A DNA stretch of 64,000 nucleotides, taken from the NCBI GenBank assembly GCA_036504155.1, contig DASXVQ010000230.1:62001-126000 (forward strand), read 5' to 3'. Under the pieces are notes generated by a model. It did no database searches, was not told the origin of the DNA, and saw only the letters and a program-made list of their open reading frames with translations. The DNA is from JACRCT01 sp036504155 (GTDB taxonomy: Bacteria; Myxococcota; Myxococcia; Myxococcales; UBA5297). A program made the position numbers and the translations under genes. Below are positions 16,796-25,147 of this stretch, in pieces; position 1 is the stretch's first letter, and each line of letters opens with the position of its first letter.

Positions 16796-17848
16796 ATGCG
16801 AACGCTCCCTACGGCCTTCGGTCTCATGCTTCTTGGTTTGGCGGCCTGTAGCGGCACCCCGGCTGGTGCTCCCGACTCCGGCGCTGCGGGCAGCGAGGAC
16901 TCTGGAGCCGGGCCAGCCGACGCCGCCGTCGTTGTCCCGCCGATCACCACTCCCGCCGAGCTCGCCACCGCCACGGCGGACGCCTTCTGCGACCTCTACC
17001 TGCGGTGCTCCGGCGTCCCGGACCTCGCCACCTGCAAGGACGCGCTGCACGTCGAGAACGGCGCCGACTGGGTGCAGGCCCTCGCCGACCAGAACGCCGG
17101 CAAGCTGACCTTCGACGGCGCCAACGCGGCCGCCTGCGTCGCGGCCATCCGCGCGCTCGGGTGCGACTCGACTCCGGACTTCGGGGACCCGGCCTCGCCC
17201 TGCAACAACTTCTTCCAGGGGACCGTCGCCTCCGGCGGCGCCTGCCTCATCGACTGGGAGTGCGCCGACGGGCTGCTCTGCTCCAAGAGTTGCGGCCAGG
17301 CGTGCTGCGCGGGCACCTGCGTCGCGCCGTCCTGGAAGGTCGTCCCCGTCGGCGGAGAGTGCGGCCTCTACACCGAGGTCTGCACCTCCGGTTCGTGGTG
17401 CCGGGACGAGGGCCTCGACGACCGGTGCCGGGCCTTCATTGCCGCGGGGGCCAGCTGCACCTTCAAGGACAAGTGCGTCTCCGGCTACCTCTGCACCGCC
17501 ACCGAGACCACCGCGGGGACCTGCGCCAAGCGGCGCGGCCTTGGTGAGGACTGCCTCACCATCTCCTACGGGCAGGGCGTCACCTACGGCAACTGCGGGT
17601 TCGACACCTACTGCGACCGGACCACGAACAAGTGCGTGGCGCGCAAGAAGCCGGGAGCGAGCTGCGACCCCAACGACGTCTTCGCCGAGTGCGTGGGCTA
17701 CGCCAGCTGCGAGGGGACGCCGCCCGTCTGCTTGGAGGCCCCCGGTTCCGGCGACCCCTGCGGCGCCACGGACCAGCCGCACTGCCTGCTCAACCTGGAC
17801 TGCCTCTCCGGAACCTGCCAGTTCACGGCGGAGACGGCCTGCCCGTAG
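16796..17848 (+). CDS. Cys-rich lipoprotein (Dickkopf-like Cys spacing)
   Basis: This 350-residue protein has a lipoprotein signal (MRTLPTAFGLMLLGLAACSG, lipobox LAAC) and an Asp/Ala/Gly-rich linker. Its domain has about 30 Cys; stretches such as GGACLIDWECADGLLCSKSC and GASCTFKDKCVSGYLC repeat a G-x-C...C...GxxC pattern common in extracellular Cys-rich repeats of Myxococcota. The start at 16796 is set by the lipobox. TACCGT ends 6 nt before the ATG, placing the likely transcription start at the ATG itself. No enzymatic motif is seen. Confidence 0.75.
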   Translation: MRTLPTAFGLMLLGLAACSGTPAGAPDSGAAGSEDSGAGPADAAVVVPPITTPAELATATADAFCDLYLRCSGVPDLATCKDALHVENGADWVQALADQNAGKLTFDGANAAACVAAIRALGCDSTPDFGDPASPCNNFFQGTVASGGACLIDWECADGLLCSKSCGQACCAGTCVAPSWKVVPVGGECGLYTEVCTSGSWCRDEGLDDRCRAFIAAGASCTFKDKCVSGYLCTATETTAGTCAKRRGLGEDCLTISYGQGVTYGNCGFDTYCDRTTNKCVARKKPGASCDPNDVFAECVGYASCEGTPPVCLEAPGSGDPCGATDQPHCLLNLDCLSGTCQFTAETACP

Positions 17849-17897
17849 CGCAAGGCTCGAACCGATCGCGTGGAAGCGCCTGAGGGCGCCGGGACGT

Positions 17898-18536
17898 CTA
17901 CTTCGCCGGGGGCAGCGCCTCGTAGCGGGCCATGCGGTCGTTGAACTCGACCAGGACCAACTGGAAGGGCTGCTTCTCGACGAGCTCGAAGGCAGCCTTC
18001 ATCACGCCGCCGAGCCCGCGCAGGATCATCTCGTTGAAGAGGTGCGGCGGGAATTGGAGAACGCCGCGGTTGATGCTGGTGCCGGGGACGGTCGTCGCCT
18101 GGAACGTGCTGCCGCGATGGATCATCGCCCAGCGCGAGCCGGCGGCGTCGAGGAGCATCGCCTTCGAGGCGAAGGCCATGATCAGCTTGCCCACGAAGCC
18201 CTTGTAGATGCTCCGGCTGTTACCGAGCACCCACTCCTCATAGGCCGGCTGGGTCATGTGCAGGTGGTCCGCCACGCACAAGCGGAACGCGCAGTAGAGG
18301 ACCTCCGGCATGAACGCCGAGTTGGTGGGCGGAGCGGCGAGCAGGTCCTGGAGAGGCTGCGGCCAGCCCGCCCCGATCTCCGCTGGCGCCTTCAACGCCT
18401 GCAGGCTCTCGCGGAAGTAGAAGCCCTTGATACGGCAGTCGGGATAGGACTCGAAGCCCAGGGGAAGGGCGGCCATGTAGCTGGCCAGACGAGGGAAGCG
18501 CGCTGCGTCGATGGTCACCTTCGGGGCGGGAGCCAT
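17898..18536 (-). CDS. Soluble protein, possible distant DUF2378 (TIGR02265) member
   Basis: This 212-residue protein has no signal peptide. It begins MAPAPKVTIDAARFPRLASY and has the layout I associate with the Myxococcota-expanded DUF2378 family: an N-terminal region ending in a YP motif (FESYPDCRIKGFYF), a helical middle (GKLIMAFASKAMLLDAAGSR) and a final alpha/beta part (FELVEKQPFQLVLVEFNDRM). The match is from memory and weak. The ATG at 18536 is preferred because the 63 upstream in-frame codons are Arg-rich and not protein-like. It is convergent with the Cys-rich lipoprotein gene. The role is unknown. Confidence 0.6.
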   Translation of the reverse strand: MAPAPKVTIDAARFPRLASYMAALPLGFESYPDCRIKGFYFRESLQALKAPAEIGAGWPQPLQDLLAAPPTNSAFMPEVLYCAFRLCVADHLHMTQPAYEEWVLGNSRSIYKGFVGKLIMAFASKAMLLDAAGSRWAMIHRGSTFQATTVPGTSINRGVLQFPPHLFNEMILRGLGGVMKAAFELVEKQPFQLVLVEFNDRMARYEALPPAK

Positions 18537-18658
18537 GGCGGTGTCCAAGACGAGTTCCCCTCGGTCGAGTCTCGATCCGCGCATTCTCGTCGGCCCGCGC
18601 AGATGGGCCCGGACTGTACTTCCTCCCTCGGTGAACACAAGGAATCGCCGGGTCACAT

Positions 18659-18837
18659 TCACGGCGTGATGGGCATCGTGCTGCGCAGCAGCTTGCCTGC
18701 CTGGTCGGCGAACTGGAGGTACCAATCGCCGGGCAGTCGGTAGCCATCGACGTTCAGCGCCACGAAGGGCGCCTGGGTCGGCTGGTCGGCCGCGGTCTCT
18801 GCGAACTTGCGCCGCCGGTCCAGGGCGCCCGCGCTAC
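18659..18837 (-). pseudogene. Orphan 3' gene fragment
   Basis: This minus-strand frame of about 58 codons reads like real protein near its end (FVALNVDGYRLPGDWYLQF, then ADQAGKLLRSTMPITP and stop), but it has no good start codon, and further upstream it runs into the end of the next gene in another frame. It may be the remnant of a deleted gene or the tail of the 18834-19946 gene lost through a frameshift. The last five residues match those at 15910. The family is not recognised. Confidence 0.4.
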
Positions 18838-19946
18838 TTCTTCTTGGAGAACTCGACGGCGTCGTCGAGCGACTCGAACATCGAACGGTCGGACCCCTCC
18901 GGCTTGGCGCCGAAGTCCTTCAGCTTGGGACCGTGCGTCGGGGCCTCGGGAGCCTCCGGAGCCGCGGGAGCGTCAGGGCGCGCGTCCCGACCCCGGAAGT
19001 AGAAGACGGCCAGGACGACGGCGATCAGCAGCCCTGCGGCCATCCCGAGGAGCAGCACGCGCCACACCGGAGGCTTCTGCTCCACCTTCGCCATCAGGGC
19101 GTGGGAGAGGCGGGCGAGCCTCGCGCGCATCCGGCGTTCGCGCAGCGGGTCGACCCTCGGACGCGGCGGCCCAGCGGGCGGGGGCAGTTCCGGGGCTCGC
19201 GGAGCGGGTGGAGAGGCGGCCGGGGGCGATGCCCTGACGGATCGGAGAGGGAGGGTGGGCACGTCGGCGGCTGGGTCGACGGCGGCGGGCCTCTTCGGCG
19301 CAGCGGCTCGCGGCAGCGCCGGCGGCAGCATGGGTGGCTGCTTCACGATCGGAGCGGGAGGCGGGGCCGGGGGCGCGGGCCTGCGCTCGAACCGGGCCAG
19401 GGCGGTGGAGGGCTGATCGCCCGGTGCCGGAGGCAAGGCCGGGGGCAGGATCGGCGCCACGACCACGGGATCGGTGACGCGCTGCTCGAGGTCTCGAAGC
19501 AGGGCGGCAGGCAGCAGCGGTGCGAAGGCTTGGGCCGAGGGGGGAACGCTGGCCTGGACTGGGATGGCGCGTCCAGGCAGGTACTGCAGGGTGCTCGCGT
19601 GCGGCTGAGGCCGGGACACCGGTGTCGTCTCGAGAGCGTCGCCGAGGAGGTCGTGGGCCATGCTGATCGGCGATTGGCGCACGGTCGGGTTGGGATCCGA
19701 GGCGGCGGAAGTGGCCTCGAGGTCCTCGCCCGGAGGGTCCAGCGTCGCGCAGCCCTGAAGGCGCACGGTCGTGTCCGGCCCACTGGCCACAGGGGTGAGC
19801 TCGAGATCGTTCCCCAGGAAGTCCTGGGCGATTGTGTTGTCTCGCGCGATGGCGGGATCGGTGGAGGCGCCAGAGGTCACGGGAGCGCCGGGGGCCGGCC
19901 CCGTCACGGTCTGGTCCTCCTCCGGGGCTTGGTCCCTGGAACTCAA
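18834..19946 (-). CDS. Pro-rich single-pass membrane protein
   Basis: This 370-residue protein has a long N-terminal region (about 1-285) rich in Pro, Ala and Thr, with repeated TVR and DL-[EL]-x-T motifs (DNTIAQDFLGNDLELTPVAS, then AHDLLGDALETTPVS). One transmembrane helix follows at about 298-322 (VWRVLLLGMAAGLLIAVVLA), then a short charged tail ending EFSKKK. With no signal peptide, the N-terminal region is probably cytosolic and the tail periplasmic. The plan resembles linker proteins near kinases or secretion systems in Myxococcota, but no domain is recognised. It is adjacent to a large FG-GAP lipoprotein gene on the same strand. Confidence 0.65.
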   Translation of the reverse strand: MSSRDQAPEEDQTVTGPAPGAPVTSGASTDPAIARDNTIAQDFLGNDLELTPVASGPDTTVRLQGCATLDPPGEDLEATSAASDPNPTVRQSPISMAHDLLGDALETTPVSRPQPHASTLQYLPGRAIPVQASVPPSAQAFAPLLPAALLRDLEQRVTDPVVVAPILPPALPPAPGDQPSTALARFERRPAPPAPPPAPIVKQPPMLPPALPRAAAPKRPAAVDPAADVPTLPLRSVRASPPAASPPAPRAPELPPPAGPPRPRVDPLRERRMRARLARLSHALMAKVEQKPPVWRVLLLGMAAGLLIAVVLAVFYFRGRDARPDAPAAPEAPEAPTHGPKLKDFGAKPEGSDRSMFESLDDAVEFSKKK

Positions 19947-19995
19947 ATCACCCTCCCCGCGCAGCGAGCGATTCTCGGCGAGACGGCGCCCGTTG

Positions 19996-22443
19996 TCAGG
20001 TCGGCCCTCCGTCGCAGGCGATGGCCGGCAGCGTCGCGAGGTTGTTGCCCTCCTCGCACTCGCTGCGTCCGCTCTTGCCGCTGCCGTCGTCGTCGGCGGC
20101 GACGGTGACTTGGGTCGGCTCGGTGGGGGCGCTCTTCCAGTCGCAGCCCACCGCCTCGCAGTCGCCGGGGTTGAGCGTGCCAGTGGTTTTCGCGGTGCAG
20201 ATCGGCAGGTGGTCCGTCTTCGCGCCCCGGTAGAAGGTGACCGCCAGCCCGGCCGCGACCGGCGCCGTGCCGCGGTTGCACACCTTGGCCTTCAGCGGAT
20301 AGGTGCCGTTCACGCAGGTGCCGGGCTTCTCGTCCGGTCCGTAGGTCGGTTCCTTGGAGGTCAGGTCGGGGATCTTCTCCGGGTCGAGCGATCCCTGGAC
20401 GTTCATGCGGAAGTTGTTGAGCGCGGGGTCCTTCCAGTTGGCCTTCCACGCCGAGGTCCGCGGGATGGTCCCGTCGTCGTTGACGTTGGTGACGGCGTAG
20501 GCGTGCTGGTTCCAGATGGAGCGCGAGCCGACCCAGCGGTCGAGGACGTCGGACATCACCAGGATGCCCTGCTGCTCGACGCCCACCGGGTGCGCCGCGC
20601 GGCAGACCTTGCCCTTGGCCGACGGGCCGGCGATGGGGTCCTCGCACACGTACTGGCTCGAGCCGCAGTCGGCGGTGGCGGTGCAGCGGCAGCGGCCGCG
20701 CGAGTCGGCGGCCTGCTCGCGGGCGCAGGTGGTGGTGCCGAAGCACTCGGCGCTGGTGTCGCAGGAGACGCCGTCGTCGATGGGGTCCACCGCGGGGCAG
20801 ACGACGTTGCAGTTGGCGTTGGAGGGGATGACCACCTCGGAGCGGAAGTCGCCGTCGACGTCGGCGACGATCACGTTCTCGTACCAGGTGCAGGAGGTGT
20901 GGTGCTGCGAGAAGAGCACCGCGCCGGAGCGGCCGTCGTAGACGCGCGAGAAGCACTCGTCGGCGTAGACCACCTCGGCCTTGCCGTCGCCTTCGAAGTC
21001 GAAGACCGAGGAGCCGGTCACCTTCGAGCTGTGGTCCTGCGACTGCCGGCTCCAGAGCACGCCGTCCGTGGCGCCGGTCGGGCAGAGCGCCGGGTCGGCG
21101 CCGGCCACGCAGTCGGGGTCGAACACCGAGTAGGCGTCGGCGCCGGCGACGCCGAATTCGGCCCGCCCGTCTCCGTCGAAGTCCGCCACGGTGGGAGCGC
21201 CGCCGGTTCCGCCGGCGGGAATGCCCAGCGGGCCGAAGACCGCGCGGCCGTCGAGGGTCTGCACCCGGACCTCGCCGGCGCTCACCACGACGATCTCGGG
21301 GATGCCGTCGAGCACGGCGCGCAGGTCGTCGGCCGGGTTGGCGCCGAAGGTGCCGAAGTCGGCGATGGCGGGCTGGCCCAGCGGCTGGGCCGAGACGTAG
21401 GCGGTGGACCACTTCTTGGTGGCCTTGTCGAAGCGGACCGCCTCGCGGCCGTCGACCATCTCCACCGCGCCGTCGCCGTCGAGGTCGGCGAGCACCGGGT
21501 GGATCTTGTTGCTGTAGGTCGTGTCGAGCGTCGAGAGCCCGTCGATGAGCGAGCCGTGGACGTCGTAGGCCGCCGGGGAGGGGCCGTTCTGGACGATCTC
21601 CGGGACGCCGTCGTCGTCGAGGTCGTGGATGGCGAGCGAGTCCCAGTGGCAGGTGCCGCCGTTGAAGTCGGAGTACCCGGCGAACAGCGGCGAGAACTTC
21701 TGGGCGGCCGGGTCGAACCGGAAGCCGATGACCCCGCCGCCCTGGCGCGCCCCGACGATCTCCGGGCGGCCGTCGCCGTCGAGGTCGCCGATGGCCGGGG
21801 TCACCGAGCCGATCATCAGGTTGTCCGGGTCGGCGACCGAGTACTGCTGCGCGCAGGTCTCGCCGTCGATGATCCGGATGACGCCCGAGCAGCCGGGCTC
21901 CGCGCCGCAGGAGCCGTCCTCGCAGTCGTAGGTCATGAAGGCGATGGACGGGTGCAGGGTCTTCGGGTCGCCGTCGAAGTTGAAGTCGGCCACCAGCGGG
22001 GTGGCGAGGACGTTGCGGTGGTCGGGGTAGGGGTCGCCCGCGGGCGGCGCGGTCCACTCGCACTGGGCGCGCGGCGCGAAGACGCCGAGGACGACCAGGC
22101 GCTTGCAGGCCTGGTCGACCGTCCCGCGCGGCCCGACGCCGTAGGGGATGCACTCGCCCGCTTCGCAGTAGGTGTCGTTCTCGCAGTTCGCGTCGCCGGT
22201 GCAGGAGGGCGGGGGAGGCACGCAGGTGTCGAAGCGGCAGACCATCGGCGCCACGCAGGCCGCCGCGCCGCAGGACTCGCCCGCGTCCGGAGCCTTCGAG
22301 CCGGTGTCCGGGAAGTCCCAGTCGTCGGCGTCGGCGGAGCTGCCGGTGCCGCCGTCCCTCTCGCCGCCAGGAGTCTCGCCGCCGCAGCTGCAGCCAGAGC
22401 AAGCCAACGCCAAGAGGATGGAAATGCCGATCGCCGTTCTCAT
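19996..22443 (-). CDS. FG-GAP/VCBS-repeat lipoprotein with C-terminal CARDB-like domain
   Basis: This 815-residue exported protein begins MRTAIGISILLALACSGCSC, with lipobox Cys at 15 or 18. A Gly/Asp linker and a small Cys-rich module follow. At least six Ca-binding FG-GAP loops come next (DLDGDGRPEIV, DLDDDGVPEIV, DLDGDGAVEMV, DFDGDGRAEF, FEGDGKAEVVYA, DVDGDFRSEVV), consistent with a seven-bladed integrin-like propeller. The last 130 residues (AKVCNRGTAPVAAGLAVTFY) resemble a CARDB domain, an adhesion-type beta sandwich. Location is probably the cell surface; a role in adhesion or ligand binding is inferred from the domains. About 100 bp separates it from the two-component genes upstream. 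Confidence 0.8.
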   Translation of the reverse strand: MRTAIGISILLALACSGCSCGGETPGGERDGGTGSSADADDWDFPDTGSKAPDAGESCGAAACVAPMVCRFDTCVPPPPSCTGDANCENDTYCEAGECIPYGVGPRGTVDQACKRLVVLGVFAPRAQCEWTAPPAGDPYPDHRNVLATPLVADFNFDGDPKTLHPSIAFMTYDCEDGSCGAEPGCSGVIRIIDGETCAQQYSVADPDNLMIGSVTPAIGDLDGDGRPEIVGARQGGGVIGFRFDPAAQKFSPLFAGYSDFNGGTCHWDSLAIHDLDDDGVPEIVQNGPSPAAYDVHGSLIDGLSTLDTTYSNKIHPVLADLDGDGAVEMVDGREAVRFDKATKKWSTAYVSAQPLGQPAIADFGTFGANPADDLRAVLDGIPEIVVVSAGEVRVQTLDGRAVFGPLGIPAGGTGGAPTVADFDGDGRAEFGVAGADAYSVFDPDCVAGADPALCPTGATDGVLWSRQSQDHSSKVTGSSVFDFEGDGKAEVVYADECFSRVYDGRSGAVLFSQHHTSCTWYENVIVADVDGDFRSEVVIPSNANCNVVCPAVDPIDDGVSCDTSAECFGTTTCAREQAADSRGRCRCTATADCGSSQYVCEDPIAGPSAKGKVCRAAHPVGVEQQGILVMSDVLDRWVGSRSIWNQHAYAVTNVNDDGTIPRTSAWKANWKDPALNNFRMNVQGSLDPEKIPDLTSKEPTYGPDEKPGTCVNGTYPLKAKVCNRGTAPVAAGLAVTFYRGAKTDHLPICTAKTTGTLNPGDCEAVGCDWKSAPTEPTQVTVAADDDGSGKSGRSECEEGNNLATLPAIACDGGPT

Positions 22444-22540
22444 CGGAGCTCCGGGAAACGAGAGGGAGCATCCTCACTCCCCGGAGTGGATCGCCACAAG
22501 CGCGCAGGGGCGCCCGAGCAGGGAGCGCCGCCGCCAGGCC

Positions 22541-22945
22541 TCAGCCTGGCGGAGGGGCGGAAGGCAGACCGGCGCGTGAGGACAGATGCTCGCGCAGCTT
22601 GGCCACCAGGACCGCCGAGTCGATGGGCTTCTCCAGGTAGTCGGTCGCCCCCGCCGCCAGGCAGTGCTCGCGGTCCCCGACCATGGCGAAAGAAGTCACC
22701 GCGATGATCGGCACTCCGGTCAACGCGTCGTTCTTGCGCAGCTCGGTCGCCACCGCATAGCCGCTCATGGTCGGCAGCTGGATGTCGAGGAGGATGGCCG
22801 CGGGAACGCGCGTCCGGACGAACTCCAGGCCGGCCGGGCCGTCCCGGGCCTCGGCGACCTCGAAGCCGCTCTTCTCCAGCAGGAACCGGGCCAGGTACAG
22901 GTTCTGCTCGTTGTCCTCGATGACCAGCACGAGGGGGCGGGTCAT
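22541..22945 (-). CDS. Single-domain response regulator
   Basis: This 134-residue protein is one receiver domain with no output domain. The acidic pair is in VIEDNEQN, the phospho-accepting Asp is in AAILLDIQLP, the switch Thr/Ser is in IIAVTSF, and the Lys is in LEKPID. The start at 22945 overlaps the stop of the kinase gene by ATGA, so the two are translationally coupled. Stand-alone CheY/Spo0F-like regulators pass phosphate to another protein or act by direct binding; coupling to the kinase makes that kinase the likely donor. A Pro-rich tail (GLPSAPPPG) ends it. Confidence 0.9.
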   Translation of the reverse strand: MTRPLVLVIEDNEQNLYLARFLLEKSGFEVAEARDGPAGLEFVRTRVPAAILLDIQLPTMSGYAVATELRKNDALTGVPIIAVTSFAMVGDREHCLAAGATDYLEKPIDSAVLVAKLREHLSSRAGLPSAPPPG

Positions 22946-25050
22946 GGCGAGGCTCCGGCCCGCAGCGGCAGGCGGAAGGTGAAGGTGCTGCCCTCGCCGA
23001 ACGCGCTGCACACGTGGATGGTGCCCCCCAGCAGCGCGAGCAGCTTGGCGCAGATGGAGAGCCCCAGGCCGGTCCCCTCGTGCTTGCGCGTCAGGCCCGA
23101 GTCCACCTGCTGGAAGGGGCGGAAGAGGATCGCCTGGTCCTCGGGCTTGATGCCGATGCCGGTGTCGTGCACCGAGGTCTCGAGCTGGCCGCCCTCGACC
23201 TCGCTGGCGACCTCCACCTCGCCGTGCTCGGTGAACTTGATCGCGTTGCCCAGCAAGTTCAGGAGCACCTGCTCCACGCGGCGCTGGTCGCTCTCCAGCA
23301 GGCCGACCTCGGGAGCGAGTCGAAGCCGCAGCCGCAGCCCCTTCTTCCTGGCGAGGGGCTCCAGGGCCTGGAAGACCTTGGTGGCCGACTCGCGAAAGTC
23401 GAACGGCGCCCGCGCGATCCTGAGCTGGCCGGCCTCGATCTTGGAGAGGTCAAGGACGTCGTTGATGAGGGCGTGCAGGTGGCGGGCGCTGGTCTGGACC
23501 ATGCCGAGCTGGTTGGCCTGCTCGGCGTTGAGCGGTCCAGCCAGCCCCTGGAGCAGGATGCCGGTGAAGCCGATGATCGAGTTGAGCGGCGTGCGCAGCT
23601 CGTGGGACATGGTGGCGAGGAAGGCCGACTTGAGCCGGTCGGCGGACTCGGCGGCCTCCTTGGCCTTCACCAGCTCCCGCTCGATGGTCTTGAGAGGGGT
23701 GATGTCGTTGCCGACCGACAGCAGCTCCACCAGCCGGCCGGCGGGGTCCAGCACCGGGCGGTTGGTCCAGGCGATCCAGACCCGCTCGCCGCTGCTGCGG
23801 ACGTTCTCGTTCTCGTTGACGATGAACTCGTCGGGGTGAGCCGCGATCCGGGAGATCAGCTCGGCCATGTTGCCGCCGCTGGTGTCCGTCCGGGGGACGA
23901 TGGTCCCGACGATGCTGCGGCCGAGGAGGTCCTCCTCCCGGTACCCGAAGAAGTTCTGCCCGAACTCGTTGAGGAAGGTGACCCGCCCCTGCGTGTCCCA
24001 GCGCAGGATGATGCTGTTGGCGCTCTGGACCAGCTCCCGGTACTTGTGCTCGCTCTGGCGCAGCGACTCTTCGGCGCGGCGGTGCTCGAGGATCTCCCGC
24101 TCCAGCTGGGCGGTCCTCTCCCGGACCCGGCGCTCGAGCTCCAGGTTCAGGCGGCGCAGGTTCTCCTCGAGGCGCCGGCGCTCGCTGATGTCGCGCAGGA
24201 GCAGGACCGCGCCCTTGCGACCGCCAAACTCCACCATCCGCGCCGAGCCGGCGACGCGGCACGGCTGGCCGTCGCTGCGCAGGATGTCGTACTCCAGCTC
24301 CGGGATTTCGCCCTCCCGGGTCTTCTCGACCAGGTGGATGACCCGGGCGCGCTCGGCCCTGCTGCCCCAGATCGGCAGCTCGGCCGCGGTCCGCCCCAGC
24401 ACCTCCTCGCGGCGCCAGCCCAGCACCCGCTCGCAGCCGTCGTTGACCTCCAGGAAGCGCCCGGTCTCGAGGTCGACGATGGCCGCCAGGTCGGGGATGC
24501 CGAAGAAGGCGACCTTGAAGAGCTCCTCGCTCTGCCGCAGGGCCCGCTCGGCACGGACCCGGTCGGTGACGTCCCGGAAGCTCCAGACCCGCCCGACGAA
24601 GGCCTCCCCAAGGCTCTGGGGCAGCGAGTGGCGCTCGAAGACCCGGCCGTCCGCCAGCTCGACCGTGTCGTGGCAGGTGGCCCCGGGCTCGGCGTTGATC
24701 TCCTCCACCCGCTTCCGGAAGCCCTCCGGGTCCTTGAGCTGGGGCAGCACGAACCGAATGGTCTCCCGCGTCTCCCGCGACTGGAGCACGGACTCGGGCA
24801 GGCCCCAGAGCTCCGCGAACCTGCGGTTGAAGCTCTGGATGTGCCCCTTCGAATCCACGGCCAGGACGCCGGCGGCGGTGGCGTCCAAGACCGCCTGCAA
24901 CAGCGAGCGCGATTGCTCCTCGGGGACGACGGTCTGCTCCCGGATCCGCCGATCGAGCATCCGCTGGACGTGGGCGAGCTCTTCCTTCAGGCGCCCCAGC
25001 TCACTCGTCGCCTTGGGTGACTCGGAGGGAACCGAGCGCATGCGTGCCAT
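22942..25050 (-). CDS. Soluble PAS-domain sensor histidine kinase
   Basis: This 702-residue kinase has no transmembrane segment. The order is an N-terminal helix, PAS 1 (about 50-165), PAS 2 (about 172-290), a coiled coil (about 290-335), PAS 3 (about 337-455), HisKA with the phospho-His at 483 in MSHELRTPLN, and HATPase_c with the N box LLNLLGNAIKF, the G1 box DTGIGI and the G2 box GTGLGLSI. The three PAS domains imply cytosolic sensing of a small ligand, light or redox state; no haem or flavin signature can be read. AAGG lies 5 nt before the ATG. It is co-transcribed with the overlapping response-regulator gene and follows a second kinase gene by about 100 bp. Confidence 0.93.
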   Translation of the reverse strand: MARMRSVPSESPKATSELGRLKEELAHVQRMLDRRIREQTVVPEEQSRSLLQAVLDATAAGVLAVDSKGHIQSFNRRFAELWGLPESVLQSRETRETIRFVLPQLKDPEGFRKRVEEINAEPGATCHDTVELADGRVFERHSLPQSLGEAFVGRVWSFRDVTDRVRAERALRQSEELFKVAFFGIPDLAAIVDLETGRFLEVNDGCERVLGWRREEVLGRTAAELPIWGSRAERARVIHLVEKTREGEIPELEYDILRSDGQPCRVAGSARMVEFGGRKGAVLLLRDISERRRLEENLRRLNLELERRVRERTAQLEREILEHRRAEESLRQSEHKYRELVQSANSIILRWDTQGRVTFLNEFGQNFFGYREEDLLGRSIVGTIVPRTDTSGGNMAELISRIAAHPDEFIVNENENVRSSGERVWIAWTNRPVLDPAGRLVELLSVGNDITPLKTIERELVKAKEAAESADRLKSAFLATMSHELRTPLNSIIGFTGILLQGLAGPLNAEQANQLGMVQTSARHLHALINDVLDLSKIEAGQLRIARAPFDFRESATKVFQALEPLARKKGLRLRLRLAPEVGLLESDQRRVEQVLLNLLGNAIKFTEHGEVEVASEVEGGQLETSVHDTGIGIKPEDQAILFRPFQQVDSGLTRKHEGTGLGLSICAKLLALLGGTIHVCSAFGEGSTFTFRLPLRAGASP

Positions 25051-25147
25051 CCAGACCTTCGTCGCCGAGACATCCTCTCGAAGCTAGGTCGATCGGGGAC
25101 GGTCGGCACCGCGGCGCGCCCCACTCGGCCGGGGAGGCCGGTCCCGG

